This document shows, in pieces, positions 27,103-37,637 of a stretch of DNA of 64,000 nucleotides. Every line of letters begins with the position of its first letter. Position 1 is the first letter of the stretch. The stretch spans positions 177,260-241,259 of the forward strand of contig CM036253.1 of assembly GCA_020698575.1 (NCBI GenBank), written 5' to 3'. This DNA comes from Bostrychus sinensis (lineage: Eukaryota; Chordata; Actinopteri; Gobiiformes; Eleotridae). A program made the position numbers and the translations under genes. Under the pieces are notes generated by a model that saw nothing but the letters and a program-made list of their open reading frames with translations, was not told where the DNA came from and did no database searches.

Positions 27103-27296
27103 ACAGTCCTGTCTCAGTCCTGTCTCAGTCCTGTCTCAGTCCTGTCTCAGTCCTGTCTCAGTCCTGTCTCAGTCCTGTCTCAGTCCTGTCTCAGTCCTGT
27201 CTCAGTCCTGTCTCTGTCCTGTCTCTGTCCTGTCTCTGTCCTGTCTCTGTCCTGTCTCAGTCCTGTCTCAGTCCTGTCTCAGTCCTGTCTCAGTCT
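27103..27296. repeat. 11-bp CAGTCCTGTCT array
   Basis: About 17 units of CAGTCCTGTCT, with a central block of the variant CTGTCCTGTCT. It is pyrimidine-rich on the plus strand and so broadly complementary in sense to the purine-rich array that ends only 85 bases upstream. Confidence 0.95.
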
Positions 27297-27640
27297 GAGG
27301 CAGTTTGTGGATAAACAGAGCACAGCTCATTAAACTGTTCATGTTAAAGAACGTTAAATCCAGAAGACGCTGCGTCTGCTGTCAATTGTTTACAGAGTTC
27401 ATTGTCAAATGTACATTTCTTTTATTAATCTCTTCCATGATGCTGCTCAACTGAATGTGTTGCTATAGGCAACAAAAACAGCGCCCCCTGTCTTCTCCTG
27501 AATGTGCTCGATACAACAGGAGCAGTTAGGAGCGGTCTCAGTGACCTCTGCTGCTTTACTGCGTCAGACGCAGCCCAGCTGCTGCCTGCTTCACATCCCA
27601 AAAGTCTTTCAATGGGATTTAAATTTGGAGACTGAGGAGG
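27297..27640. other. Short unique stretch between arrays
   Basis: No gene, RNA or transposon end recognised; open frames here run into the following array and have no homology I recognise. Confidence 0.3.
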
Positions 27641-27806
27641 CCGCTCCAGGACGTCCCAGGACCTTCTCGGCCGCTCCAGGACGTCCCAGGACCTTCTCGG
27701 CCGCTCCAGGACGTCCCAGGACCTTCTCGGCTGCTCCAGGACCTTCTCGGCCGCTCCAGGACGTCCCAGGACCTTCTCGGCCGCTCCAGGACGTCCCAGG
27801 ACTCCC
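27641..27806. repeat. 30-bp CCGCTCCAGGACGTCCCAGG array, about five copies
   Basis: Units of 30 bp with core GCTCCAGGACGTCCCAGGAC followed by CTTCTCGG. One internal unit is shortened by 10 bp. Open frames on both strands across it are repeat artefacts. Confidence 0.93.
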
Positions 27807-28144
27807 CAGTTTTAACTCAACAGGTTCCACACATGAGTACACACATCTGGGACCCCCTGGGACGGGGACAGTAACCCGTCCCTGTCCCCGTCCCCCTGCA
27901 GTCAGGCTGAACCTCACCTGGTGGTGGTCCTGGGGTCCAGCAGCCCAAGCCTCAGGGCCTGGTCTAACAGAGCCGGGGGCCACATGGAGAAGCCTGTGTT
28001 TGGGTCTGAGCACTGAGGGGCCCCCGGGGGCCACTGCTCCGGGTCCAGAGGGGGGTCTGCGGGGAGAGAGGACAAGGTCAGAGACAGAGACACTACAGAC
28101 TGCCCCAGGACAGAGGTCAGAGTTATGACTGAGTTATGGTCAGA

Positions 28145-28490
28145 TTTTTCTGATCCCAGTTCTTAAACGATCCCTGGTTTTCGACCCCGGGGCCTGAGCG
28201 AAGCTTTTTCTGATTCCTGAGCTGAGCCAACTCATCTACAATCATAACAATAATACACAACACAATAATATTCAACACAATAATATTCAACACAATAATA
28301 TTCAGTGAAAGACACATTTCTTAGCTGTGACGTAAACCTGCAGTGTATGATTTATTGTTATTTATCTGATTCATTCTGAGGAACATTAAAGCTCCCACTT
28401 GAATAAAGATCATCTGTTGATACCAGGAGCACTGTAACTTTTATTTTGATATCACAAAGGGATTGTCCAACAGTACCCAGCCCTAGTTAT
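28145..28490. mobile_element. Truncated copy of a hAT-like MITE
   Basis: Shares TTTTTCTGATTCCTG, AATAATATTCA and GAGGAACATTAAAGCTCCCA with the element at 35,771-36,340, and ends in the same AGTACCCAGCCC. The left terminal inverted repeat is missing or very degenerate. An AACACAATAATATTC micro-duplication lies at 28,258-28,303. Confidence 0.6.
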
Positions 28491-28616
28491 GAGCGGGACA
28501 GGGGTCTGAGACAGAGACGGATGAAGACAAATGTCTCCGAGCTCTGAGTCCTCTCTGACAGAGGTCAGAGCTCAGAGAAGGTTTTGGTTTCATGCAGACG
28601 TTTGAAATAAAACACT

Positions 28617-29862
28617 GGGACAGAGACGAGAGGACAGTGGTGAGAGGACAGAGACGAGAGGACAGTGGTGAGAGGACAGAGACGAGAGGACAGTGGTGAG
28701 AGGACAGAGACGAGAGGACAGTGGTGAGAGGACAGAGACGAGAGGACAGTGGTGAGAGGACAGAGACGAGAGGACAGTGGTGAGAGGACAGAGACGAGAG
28801 GACAGTGGTGAGAGGACAGAGACGAGAGGACAGTGGTGAGAGGACAGAGACGAGAGGACAGTGGTGAGAGGACAGAGACGAGAGGACAGTGGTGAGAGGA
28901 CAGAGACGAGGGGACAGAGACGAGAGGACAGTGGTGAGAGGACAGAGACGAGAGGACAGTGGTGAGAGGACAGAGACGAGAGGACAGAGACGAGAGGACA
29001 GAGACGAGGGGACAGAGAGGAGAGGACAGTGGTGAGAGGACAGAGACGAGAGGACAGTGGTGAGAGGACAGAGACGAGAGGACAGAGACGAGAGGACAGA
29101 GACGAGGGGACAGAGACGAGAGGACAGAGACAAGAGGACAGAGACGAGGACAGTGGTGAGAGGACAGAGACGAGAGGACAGAGACGAGAGGACAGAGATG
29201 AGAGGACAGAGACGAGGACAGTGGTGAGAGGACAGAGACGAGAGGACAGAGACGAGGACAGTGGTGTGAGGACAGAGACGAGGACAGTGGTGAGAGGACA
29301 GAGACGAGGACAGTGGTGAGAGGACAGTGACGAGAGGACAGAGACGAGAGGACAGAGACGAGAGGACAGAGACGAGAGGACAGAGACGAGGACAGTGGTG
29401 AGAGGACAGAGACGAGAGGACAGTGATGAGAGGACAGACGAGAGGACAGTGATGAGAGGACAGACACGAGGACAGTGATGAGAGGACAGAGACGAGAGGA
29501 CAGAGAGGAGAGGAGAGTGGTGAGAGGACAGAGACGAGAGGACAGTGGTGAGAGGACAGAGACGAGAGGACAGTGGTGAGAGGACAGAGACGAGAGGACA
29601 GAGACGAGAAGACAGAGACGAGAAGACAGAGACGAGAGGACAGAGACGAGGGGACAGAGAGGAGAGGACAGTGGTGAGAGGACAGAGAGGAGAGGACAGT
29701 GGTGAGAGGACAGTGGTGAGAGGACAGAGACGAGAGGACAGTGGTGAGAGGACAGTGGTGAGAGGACAGAGACGAGGACAGTGGTGAGAGGACAGAGACG
29801 AGGGGACAGAGACGAGGACAGTGGTGAGAGGACAGAGACGAGGGGACAGAGATGTTATGGAG
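28617..29862. repeat. 14/28-bp GAGAGGACAG array
   Basis: Built from two 14-bp half-units, GAGAGGACAGAGAC and GAGAGGACAGTGGT. They alternate regularly (28-bp period) in the first 300 bases and become irregular later. Purine-rich on the plus strand. Several mutually overlapping open frames on both strands (Arg/Glu-rich on plus, Ser/Leu/Cys-rich on minus) are repeat artefacts. Confidence 0.96.
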
Positions 29863-29877
29863 ACAGCGGGCTGGTTC

Positions 29878-29918
29878 ATGAATGAATGAATGAATGAATG
29901 AATGAATGAATGAATGAA
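29878..29918. repeat. (ATGA)n tetranucleotide microsatellite
   Basis: About ten copies of ATGA immediately downstream of the unrecognised exon read on the minus strand, in its presumed intron. Confidence 0.95.
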
Positions 29919-29943
29919 AACAGAGCCCGGGCTCGGCTCGGAC

Positions 29944-30286
29944 CTGGGGCCGCGGGGGAGGCGCTGGTCCCGGGCTCGGTCCGAAGCAGGTTCTGGAGGA
30001 CCATGATCTGGGCCTCCGCGGGTCCCGGGTCGGGGACAGGTCTTTGGGGCGGGCTGCGCGGCGCCTCCAGGCCGCCCGTGGGCTCGCCTTTCCCGGGCAG
30101 AGGTGAACTGTAGTGCGGGGACGAGGCGCGGCCTCCCGGGCTCCCGGTCCCGGGGCCGCCCGAGTCCCGCGCGGGTTTCACGGGCACGAAGCCGTCCTCG
30201 CGCTCGTCCAGCCGCTCGTACTCGGCCGCGTGCACGAGCCGCATGAGGACGAAGTCCGGAGCCACGTCCCGCGGCGCGTCCGTCAT
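29944..30286 (-). CDS. First coding exon of an unrecognised gene
   Basis: The ATG at 30,286 (minus, G at -3) lies in a CpG-rich promoter region. It opens about 114 codons, beginning MTDAPRDVAPDFVLMRLVHA and continuing with an acidic/hydrophobic stretch containing ERLDEREDGFVPVK. A Pro/Gly/Ser-rich disordered part follows, then AEAQIMVLQNLLRTEPG, which could be an amphipathic helix. A possible donor CAG|GTCCGA ends the exon at 29,944; the frame stays open into the adjoining (ATGA)n repeat, so the exact end is uncertain. GC-rich, codon-like composition, a good start context and the promoter make it a credible gene. I do not recognise the family. No further exon was identified downstream (below 29.9 kb), so the rest may lie beyond this window or among the arrays. 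Confidence 0.5.
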
Positions 30287-30565
30287 CTCCCCGTCAGCTG
30301 TTAGCTGTTAGCAGCGTTAGCCTCCGTTAGCTCGGCTCTTACATAACACTCAGGAACCAGGGCTAACGGCTAACGCCGGCCCCCCCGCCGGGCCCCGACC
30401 CACAGCCGCGAACACAGTTCCGAACCGGGCCGAACCGCGGACAGAGACGCAGAGACAGCGGGCAGCAGCGCGCCATAGTCCGGTTATTATGGAACCTCAG
30501 CTGTGGGCTCCATCATGGCGGACAGGCTCCTCCCACTGAGACTTCTTCTACGGAAGTCACAGGCT
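30287..30565 (-). promoter_or_regulatory. CpG-rich promoter/5' UTR of the unrecognised minus-strand gene
   Basis: GC- and CpG-rich sequence upstream of the ATG at 30,286, including CCGGGCCGAACCGCGG. It contains a YY1-like CATCATGGCGGAC (about 30,511) and an ETS-like ACGGAAGT (about 30,550). This combination is typical of TATA-less housekeeping promoters; the transcription start was not located. Confidence 0.5.
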
Positions 30566-30597
30566 GCAGCCGAGAGCGCCCCCTGCAGGAGGCTCGG

Positions 30598-31068
30598 AGT
30601 TAAACCAGGTCTAAACCAGGACTAAACCAGGTCTAAACCAGGCCTAAACCAGGCCTAAACCAGGTCTAAACCAGGCCTAAACCAGGACTAAACCAGGACT
30701 AAACCAGGTCTAAACCAGGCCTAAACCAGGACTAAACCAGGTCTAAACCAGGACTAAACCAGGTCTAAACCAGGACTAAACCAGGTCTAAACCAGGTCTA
30801 AACCAGGACTAAACCAGGACTAAATCAGGACTAAACCAGGTTTAAATCAGGACTAAACCAGTAATAAACCAGGTCTAAACCAGGTCTAAACCAGGACGAA
30901 ACCAGGACTAAACCAGGACTAAACCAGGTCTAAACCAGGACGAAACCAGGTCTAAACCAGGACTAAAGCAGAACTAAACCAGGTCTAAACCAGGACTAAA
31001 CCAGGTCTAAACCAGGTCTAAATCAGGACTAAACCAGGAATAAACCAGGACTAAACCAGGTGGTCTAA
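30598..31068. repeat. 11-bp TAAACCAGG(A/T)C array
   Basis: About 42 units of TAAACCAGGTC/TAAACCAGGAC with a few point variants. A small related cluster is at about 33,205-33,243. Confidence 0.96.
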
Positions 31069-31138
31069 AACAGTTTTATTCCGATTTATTTGAATGTGTA
31101 CAGATTTATTTTAAAGTTTATTTGTTGATGTGCGGAGG

Positions 31139-31142
31139 AAAA
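31139..31142 (-). terminator. RNA polymerase III terminator of tRNA-Ser
   Basis: On the minus strand TTTT occurs 15 bases after the mature tRNA 3' end, the expected pol III stop signal. Confidence 0.7.
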
Positions 31143-31156
31143 TGCGAGCGCTGCTC

Positions 31157-31238
31157 CGCTGCGAGCAGGGTTCGAACCTGCGCGGGGAAACCCCATTGGA
31201 TTTCAAGTCCAACGCCTTAACCACTCGGCCATCGCAGC
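31157..31238 (-). tRNA. tRNA-Ser (anticodon UGA)
   Basis: 82 nt on the minus strand, starting GCTGCGATGGCCGAGTGG. The acceptor stem GCTGCGA pairs perfectly with TCGCAGC, with discriminator G. The D arm has GGTTAAGGC and the anticodon loop CTTGAAA (UGA) is closed by TTGGA/TCCAA. The long variable arm TGGGGTTTCCCCGC is typical of class II serine tRNAs, and the T arm is GCAGG-TTCGAAC-CCTGC. No intron and CCA not encoded, as usual in eukaryotes. Internal A and B boxes are intact, so it is probably functional. It decodes UCA (and UCG by wobble or modification). Confidence 0.96.
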
Positions 31239-31261
31239 TGTGCGCAGGGAGCGCTGTGCAC

Positions 31262-31610
31262 GCGACTCATCAAGGTCACATGACCTGAGAGACCACAGAC
31301 CCGAGACCAGGACCTGAGAGACCGCAGACCCGAGACCAGGACCTGAGAGACCACAGACCCGAGACCAGGACCTGAGAGACCACAGACCCGAGACCGGGAC
31401 CTGAGACCAGGACCTGAGAGACCGCAGACCCGAGACCAGGACCTGAGAGACCACAGACCCGAGACCGGGACCTGAGACCAGGACCTGAGAGACCACAGAC
31501 CCGAGACCGGGACCTGAGAGACCACAGACCCGAGACCGGGACCAGGACCTGGACCTGAGAGACCGCAGACCCGGGACCAGGACCTGGACCAGGACCTGGA
31601 CCTCCAGATC
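31262..31610. repeat. 29-bp GAGACC(A/G)CAGACCCGAGACC array
   Basis: About 11 units with core ACAGACCCGAGACCAGGACC, with insertions of GGACCTGAGACC. It starts ~25 bases beyond the 5' end of the tRNA gene. Confidence 0.92.
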
Positions 31611-32103
31611 CCTCTGAGGTAAATGTGGATCAGACTCTAAAGACTGAGCAGGGACCGGGTCCAGAGACTTGGGTTCAGATCCAGACCACACTAAAGAAAC
31701 AGAGGTGTTTGTTATTGGACGCCAGGGGGCGTGGTCAAATCTCCGGCCTCATCAGGATCAGGTCCTGCAGAAAACTGTAAACATCCAACACCAGACACAG
31801 CTTTATAATAAAACTAATTATGTGTGTGTTTAATTTGGAAATGTGCAGAGAAATAAAAAACTTTAACCCCAAGTCCCTCCTGCCTTCTGTAAAAACTCAG
31901 GTCCTCAGCCTTTACAGGTCACTATCGATTATTAATCCTTCAGTTTTAAACAATAATATTCAGTTCTCCACAGATCCATGGAGTTTTAAACCTGACAAAC
32001 AACTGCAGAGGAGCCACACTGCTTCAGAAAGAAACACCTGAGCATGGATCTTTAAACCAGGAAGGCCTCAGTGGACAGCACCAGTTCTCTCTGGTTCTCT
32101 GTG
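31611..32103. other. Unique stretch
   Basis: No gene or transposon end recognised. Confidence 0.3.
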
Positions 32104-32935
32104 TAAGTATGAGAGTGTATGAGAGTGTATGAGAGTGTATGATAGTGTATGTGTGTGTGTATGAGAGTGTATGAGAGTGTATGAGTGTGTATGAGTGTGT
32201 ATGAGTGTGTATGAGAGTGTATGAGTGTGTGTATGAGTGTGTGTATGAGTGTGTGTATGAGTGTGTATGAGAGTGTATGAGAGTGTATGAGTGTGTGTAT
32301 GTGTGTGTGTGTGTATGAGAGTGTATGAGTGTGTATGAGAGTGTATGAGTGTGTGTATGAGTGTGTATGTGTATGAGTGTGTGTATGAGTGTGTATGAGT
32401 GTGTGTGTGTATGAGTGTGTATGAGTGTGTGTATGAGTGTGTGTATGAGTGTGTATGAGAGTGTATGAGAGTGTATGAGTGTATGTATGAGTGTGTGTAT
32501 GAGAGTGTATGAGTGTGTGTATGAGAGTGTATGAGAGTGTGTATGTGTGTGTATGAGAGTGTATGAGTGTGTGTATGAGTGTGTATGAGAGTGTATGAGA
32601 GTGTATGAGTGTGTGTATGTGTGTGTATGTGTATGAGTGTGTGTGTATGAGTGTGTGTATGAGTGTGTGTATGTGTATGAGTGTGTGTGTATGTGTATGA
32701 GTGTGTGTATGTGTGAGTGTGTATGTGTATGAGTGTGTGTATGTGTGTGTATGTGTATGAGTGTGTGTATGTGTGTATGTGTATGAGTGTGTGTATGTGT
32801 GAGTGTGTGTATGTGTGTGTATGTGTATGAGTGTGTGGTGTATGTGTGTGTATGAGTGTGTGTATGTGTGAGTGTGTGTATGTGTGTGTATGTGTATGAG
32901 TGTGTGGTGTATGTGTGTGTATGAGTGTGTGTTTT
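32104..32935. repeat. (TATGAGTG/TGTG)n array
   Basis: Degenerate octamer-type array of GTATGAGAGT, GTATGAGTGT and GTGTGTATGT units, about 830 bp. The His/Thr/Ser-rich open frame on the minus strand is a repeat artefact. Confidence 0.95.
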
Positions 32936-34226
32936 ATGTCTGTTTATTTTTATCACATGGCATAGCATTGTGCTAAATCCTGTTTATTTACGTCAGCTGT
33001 TGGCCGTTCATTACTGAGCACTGTCACATTCAAGTAAACAAACAAATAAGACACATCTGGAGTCTGAGCTTCTGATATTTATTAGATTTTTATTCTAATG
33101 TAATTTTTAATTTTATATCTTTCATTTTTTTGTTGGGTTGGAAGTCTAACAAAAAAAAAAAAATTCCCCTCAGAGATAAAATAAAGAAATTATGATGCTA
33201 AATACAGGTCTAAACCAAGACTACACCAGGACTAAACTAGGACTAAATTAAAATCTGTTTTTCTCAAATAAAAATAAAAACTTTAACATAAAAAGTTTCT
33301 GGGTAAAAAAGACGCAGCGTGGTCCGAGTACAATATAGACTTTATTATTAGTTTTTGCTAAATATGAAACAAAAGCAGATTTTTTTTGTTTAAACTCGTC
33401 ACATTTGAACCATCGTCGAGTTCGGACGTTTTCAAATCCAGCCTCTGCGTTCTGATTGGCCGCAGCTCCACGCACAAAACCCACGAAGAAGAGAAGAGAC
33501 GACCAGCAAATAAACCACAGAAGAAGAAAAGAAAAGGGTCCCACACTGCAGCGACGGATCCGGCAAAGCGTTGTCCCCCGCCGAAATAAAACCAGGAACA
33601 TTCACAGAGTCCAGGCGTTCAGGGGGATTATGGGTAATGTAGTTCATAAACAGGACTGATACGTAACTCAAGTCGCTCTTAAGTTTGGACTGAAAAATAT
33701 AAAACATATCCTGTGTTCCAGAAAAAAAGGCAGTAAAAGCAAGCGATCTGAGACAAGAAGCATTCACTGGTTTGGAGGAGTTGTTACTGACAACTTCACT
33801 CCGTAACAGGAAGTAGGGCGAGACAAATTGGAGGAATGCATTTCTGATCGTGTTTAAAGGGTCGATATTCTGCCTTTTTATTCATATTTTTAAACCAGTC
33901 AGCAGCATTTTATAGGCTTTATAAACATTGTGTGACTGAAAGAGAACGTTTTTAATAAGAACTCCACTGGTGACATAATAAAACAGGAGAAGAGACCAGC
34001 AGGGGGCAGAAGAGACCAGCAGAGAGCAGTTCAGCAAAATAAAAAAAAAGGACTGAGCTGACACTAGGGGTGTTACGATACAATTCGGGCTCCAACTAAC
34101 GATTCTTTAATAATTGATTATTTTGATTGTTTAGATTAATCAATAACTGTAGTGAAGCGTGAGTAAAGAGATTAAAAGCTTGAGGTATTTTATTGTTCCC
34201 GTTTTTAAAAAATGGATAATTCTACC

Positions 34227-34258
<32 letters not shown>

Positions 34259-35392
34259 CTTAATTTTTACAAAATTTGAACCAGGAAGCCATGAGTTTGT
34301 CACTGAAGGACGTTTGAAAAGAGCACACACACAAAGATATTTTCAACCAAAAACACAAACTGTACATCGTTGTCGACAGTTTGTGTCGCTAATAAACCTC
34401 CTCTCAGCTCATGGCAGGTTTCAGAGTCTGTTATTACCTCAGTTAATGATTAAATCAGATTCAAGAACGATATTGGCTGATTTAGAACGTTACAATTCAA
34501 TACGATTCAAACGGCTAACATATCGATATGTTTTACAAAAATCAAAAGTTTACTCCCAAATCCAGCATCGCGCCCGGGCTCCCGCAGTCAGAGAGCAAAT
34601 ATAACATTTCATTTAATTAAAAACACAAAAATGACATGCCAAAAGTCGTATCTGGTTTTATTTTAACATGCACACTTATATTGATATTTCCGATATATCG
34701 TTCTCCCCATGTTTATCGATACACACTTCCTAGAAAAGGAGTCGAGGCGCGTCGCTGTAGGAACTGTATGGATACATCCCTGCGCACCGCTTTTTGGATA
34801 AATGACAGAGAGCTGACTGGATGTAGAGGGCTTGTTGTTGATTGGTCAGTGCTTCCTGGAGTGGGCGGGGCTTCTCCAGCTCCAGGTCTGTTTCTGATTA
34901 GAACATGAAGACACTTGGCAGAATATTGACCCTTTAATAGATTTAAAGATGTACAGTGATCTAAAGCAGTCAGGAAGTGAAATAAAAGCTTCTCCCGAGA
35001 CTGAAAATACATTTGACAAAAAGAGAAATCGTTGGTCGTTTATTGCTTTGTGAGAATTTTAAAATTAAGGCAAGTCTCAATAAAATTTTAGACCAAAAAG
35101 AACCAGATTTCAGGATCAGACTGAACCAAAGGCCACAACTAAACATGAAGTAACGTTTCTCTAACTCTGTTTTAGAGGTGTGGGGGCGGAGCCTAACCCA
35201 GCAACTACGTATGCTGAGAGACAGCGGGAGGAGACGGGCTAACCACTCTGCCGCAGTAACGCGAGGCCGGGAACTGGGCAGATTTAATGTAAACAAACCA
35301 AATTAAGGCGGGAACCTTCTGTCTTCTTCAGATTTTTACTAAATTCTCGTCTCCTAAGAAAACAAAATGGCGGCTGTAGCTTGTTACTTTGG
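32936..35392. other. Intergenic region with transposon fragments and no recognised gene
   Basis: Contains a short A-rich run at 33,150-33,163, a polyA tract at about 34,231-34,255 and AATAAA on the minus strand near 33,342. From about 34,065 to 34,740, repeated ACGATACAATTCG / CGATATATCG / TTATCGATAC motifs suggest a decayed DNA transposon. Around 35,305-35,375 a GCGGGAA (E2F-like) site and an AAAATGGCGGCTG (YY1-like) site look promoter-like, but no supported coding exon follows. Confidence 0.35.
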
Positions 35393-35703
35393 ACAGAGGA
35401 GGGACAGAGGAGGGACAGAGGAGGGACAGAGGAGGGACAGAGGAGGGACAGTGGAGGGACAGTGGAGGGACAGTGGAGGGACAGAGGAGGGACAGAGGAG
35501 GGACAGAGGAGGGACAGTGGAGGGACAGTGGAGGGACAGTGGAGGGACAGTGGAGGGACAGAGGAGGGACAGAGGAGGGACAGAGGAGGGACAGAGGAGG
35601 GACAGTGGAGGGACAGTGGAGGGACAGAGGAGGGACAGTGGAGGGACAGTGGAGGGACAGTGGAGGGACAGTGGAGGGACAGAGGAGGGACAGAGGAGGG
35701 CGG
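35393..35703. repeat. 11-bp GGAGGGACAG(A/T) array
   Basis: About 28 units of CAGAGGAGGGA or CAGTGGAGGGA in blocks. All three plus frames are open because 11 is not divisible by three and the unit has no stop codon; these open frames are artefacts. Confidence 0.96.
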
Positions 35704-35770
35704 GGCTGAGGTTAGAGCTGCCAGGTACAGAGGCGGCCCAGAGGAAGACCAGAGGGGAGACTTATGGGCA

Positions 35771-36340
35771 GGGCTGGGTACCGTTTTTCCAATACCAGTT
35801 CTTAAACACCACCAATGCCTGAGCGATACTTTTTCTGATTCCTGTGCTGAGCTAATTCATCTTCCACAATCAGAAAACACAATAATATTCAATAAAAGAC
35901 ATTTGTGGAGCAGGATTGTCAGCTGTGAGTTAAACCAGTAGTGTGTATGATTTATTCTGTCATTTATTTGATTGATGCAGAGGAACATTAAAGCTCCCAC
36001 CAGTATCATAACTTTTCTTTCAGTGCCACAAACCAGACAAGTCCCGAGTGTCTGACGTATTTGTGGCACAGGTGGAGATTTCTTCTGGCCCTTGGCTTCT
36101 GTAACAAAATGTATTCGCCTACTTTTGGCCCACCTGTGTTTCCATAGATTTGTGTATCTTCTCTAAGCTTTCTAATTAGCTGGCTAAAAAAAAAAAAAAA
36201 AATCATTGCAGTTGGAGCGTTTATGTTCAAAGATGTCATTTTGTTGGGAGCCGTTTTAGATTTTGCTTTATGATTTGGGTTTTGAAACATCAGCAAATGT
36301 TCAAAAGTTTGGGTGCCCCTGGTTTAACGGTACCCAGCCC
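35771..36340. mobile_element. hAT-like MITE with 15-bp perfect terminal inverted repeats
   Basis: The left end GGGCTGGGTACCGTT (35,771-35,785) is the exact reverse complement of the right end AACGGTACCCAGCCC (36,326-36,340). It shares interior sequence with 28,145-28,490. The right part (about 36,020-36,320) is absent from the other copy and may be a nested insertion. No transposase is encoded, and flanking duplication is not evident. Confidence 0.7.
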
Positions 36341-37144
36341 CTCTGATGGATGCAGTGGAGGAGGACGGGACGTTAGCAGGGTTCTCCGCTGACGGCTGAG
36401 GGGGTTTATGCAGAGAGAGAGCGGTCATCACATTTGAACAGAGTGAAGTCGTTTTATTGGCTCAGAAAAAAAAAAAAAAAAAGAAAAAAAAAAAAAAAAA
36501 AAGGGAAGTGTGAGAGGTAAAGACAGAAAGTGGGACGGGCTTCACGGAAAAGGGGAGGGGTTTAAAGGTTACGGGGCTGTTTATAGGAGAGAGGAGAGGA
36601 AAGGCGGGAATATTAAAACAAAATGGCGGGCGACAGAAAGGAATACAGTCCAGGAACTCCAGTGCTAGAAGTGAAGTTAGTGTTACAGACAGCAGCACAG
36701 TGCACCAGGAAACGCCGGAGCAGAAGCTGAGCAGTGAGGAGGAAAGCAGGAGGAGAGCCTCAGAGTCGAGTTTCTGTAGCGCTGATTGTTCAGAGGGCTC
36801 CGAAAAAAGGCGGGAAAGCAGAGTAAAAATGGCGGGAGAGCGACAGGAAAAATCGTTTACAGTCGTCCCAACTGTAAAATAAGGCAAAAACGGCATCTTT
36901 CTTTCTCCACAGGCGACGTTAGACTCGTGATGAGGAACAGAAAGCGGTGGGACTGTTTGTTTTCAGGAGTAATCCACGTTTTTTGTTTTGTTTTCAGATC
37001 CTCGTCCTCGTCGTAGCTCCTGTAAGTTGCCGGATCCTTTGCGCCGCAGCGAGAGAGAAACCGGCCTCGGATCGAGAAGTGGTTTTGTCCTGGGTTTTCG
37101 TTGGGGTCGAGTCCTGAGTCCGAGAGACGACACAGCGTTTTGTG
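36341..37144. other. Region downstream of kpnb1; possible extended 3' UTR
   Basis: Contains an A-rich tract at 36,467-36,502 and a minus-strand AATAAA at about 36,445 (in CCAATAAAACGAC). It also has two AAAATGGCGGG motifs (about 36,621 and 36,827) and a CpG-rich segment at 37,000-37,120. No coding exon could be supported. It could be read-through 3' UTR of kpnb1 or an unrecognised promoter. Confidence 0.35.
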
Positions 37145-37637
37145 GGGAATGTTTCACATCTTTATTTTCATCACACAATGGAAAAATAGAACCTGGTACA
37201 AACTCTTTATTCTAACAGTGGCTGACCCGCTCCCAAACCGAGTGCTGCGGCTTTGGCACTCCACCGTTTTTTTGTTTTAGTGCTGTCTCGAGTCGGAGTC
37301 CGTTCGTCCGACGCACGCAAAGAAGAGCAAACTAAAGATTCTCCACAGAACAGTCCCATCCGTAAAAAGTCCGTAAAGAGTTTTTTTTGTTTTTCGTTTT
37401 GTTTTCCTTCCGTCTCAAATGTTGTCATCGTCGTCGTGCGGCGGGGTCAGGGGTCGTCGCTGCGGAAACCGAAGGTGGTGTGATGTCATCATCCGTCGTC
37501 ACACGCTCTCACACACACACACGCTCGCTGCTGCTGCTGCTCGGGCTCCACCAATCAGAGGCCGCGCTGGGGGCACGCGGCCCCGGGGAGGAACCAATAG
37601 GAAAACACCGCTCTCCACAAGCTCCGCCCCCGCCGAT
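37145..37637 (-). other. kpnb1: kpnb1 exon 22: last base of the stop codon and 3' UTR
   Basis: A strong acceptor CTTCCTGTTTCAG|ATCGG lies at 37,638/37,637. Its first base A completes TGA with the TG at the end of exon 21. Two minus-strand AATAAA signals follow (37,206-37,211 and 37,161-37,166). The choice of this acceptor is inferred from its strength and from restoring a stop exactly after residue 876. Confidence 0.65.
37161..37211 (-). promoter_or_regulatory. kpnb1: Polyadenylation signals of kpnb1
   Basis: Two AATAAA hexamers on the minus strand at 37,206-37,211 and 37,161-37,166, about 430-480 bases into exon 22. Confidence 0.55.

Noticed and set aside
28483..29879. Long Ser/Leu/Cys-rich frames on the minus strand and Arg/Glu-rich frames on plus
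   Set aside because: Several frames are open at once over the GAGAGGACAG array, which is the signature of a repeat, not of a gene.
32024..32968. His/Thr-rich open frame on the minus strand
   Set aside because: Simple-sequence artefact of the TATGAGTG array.
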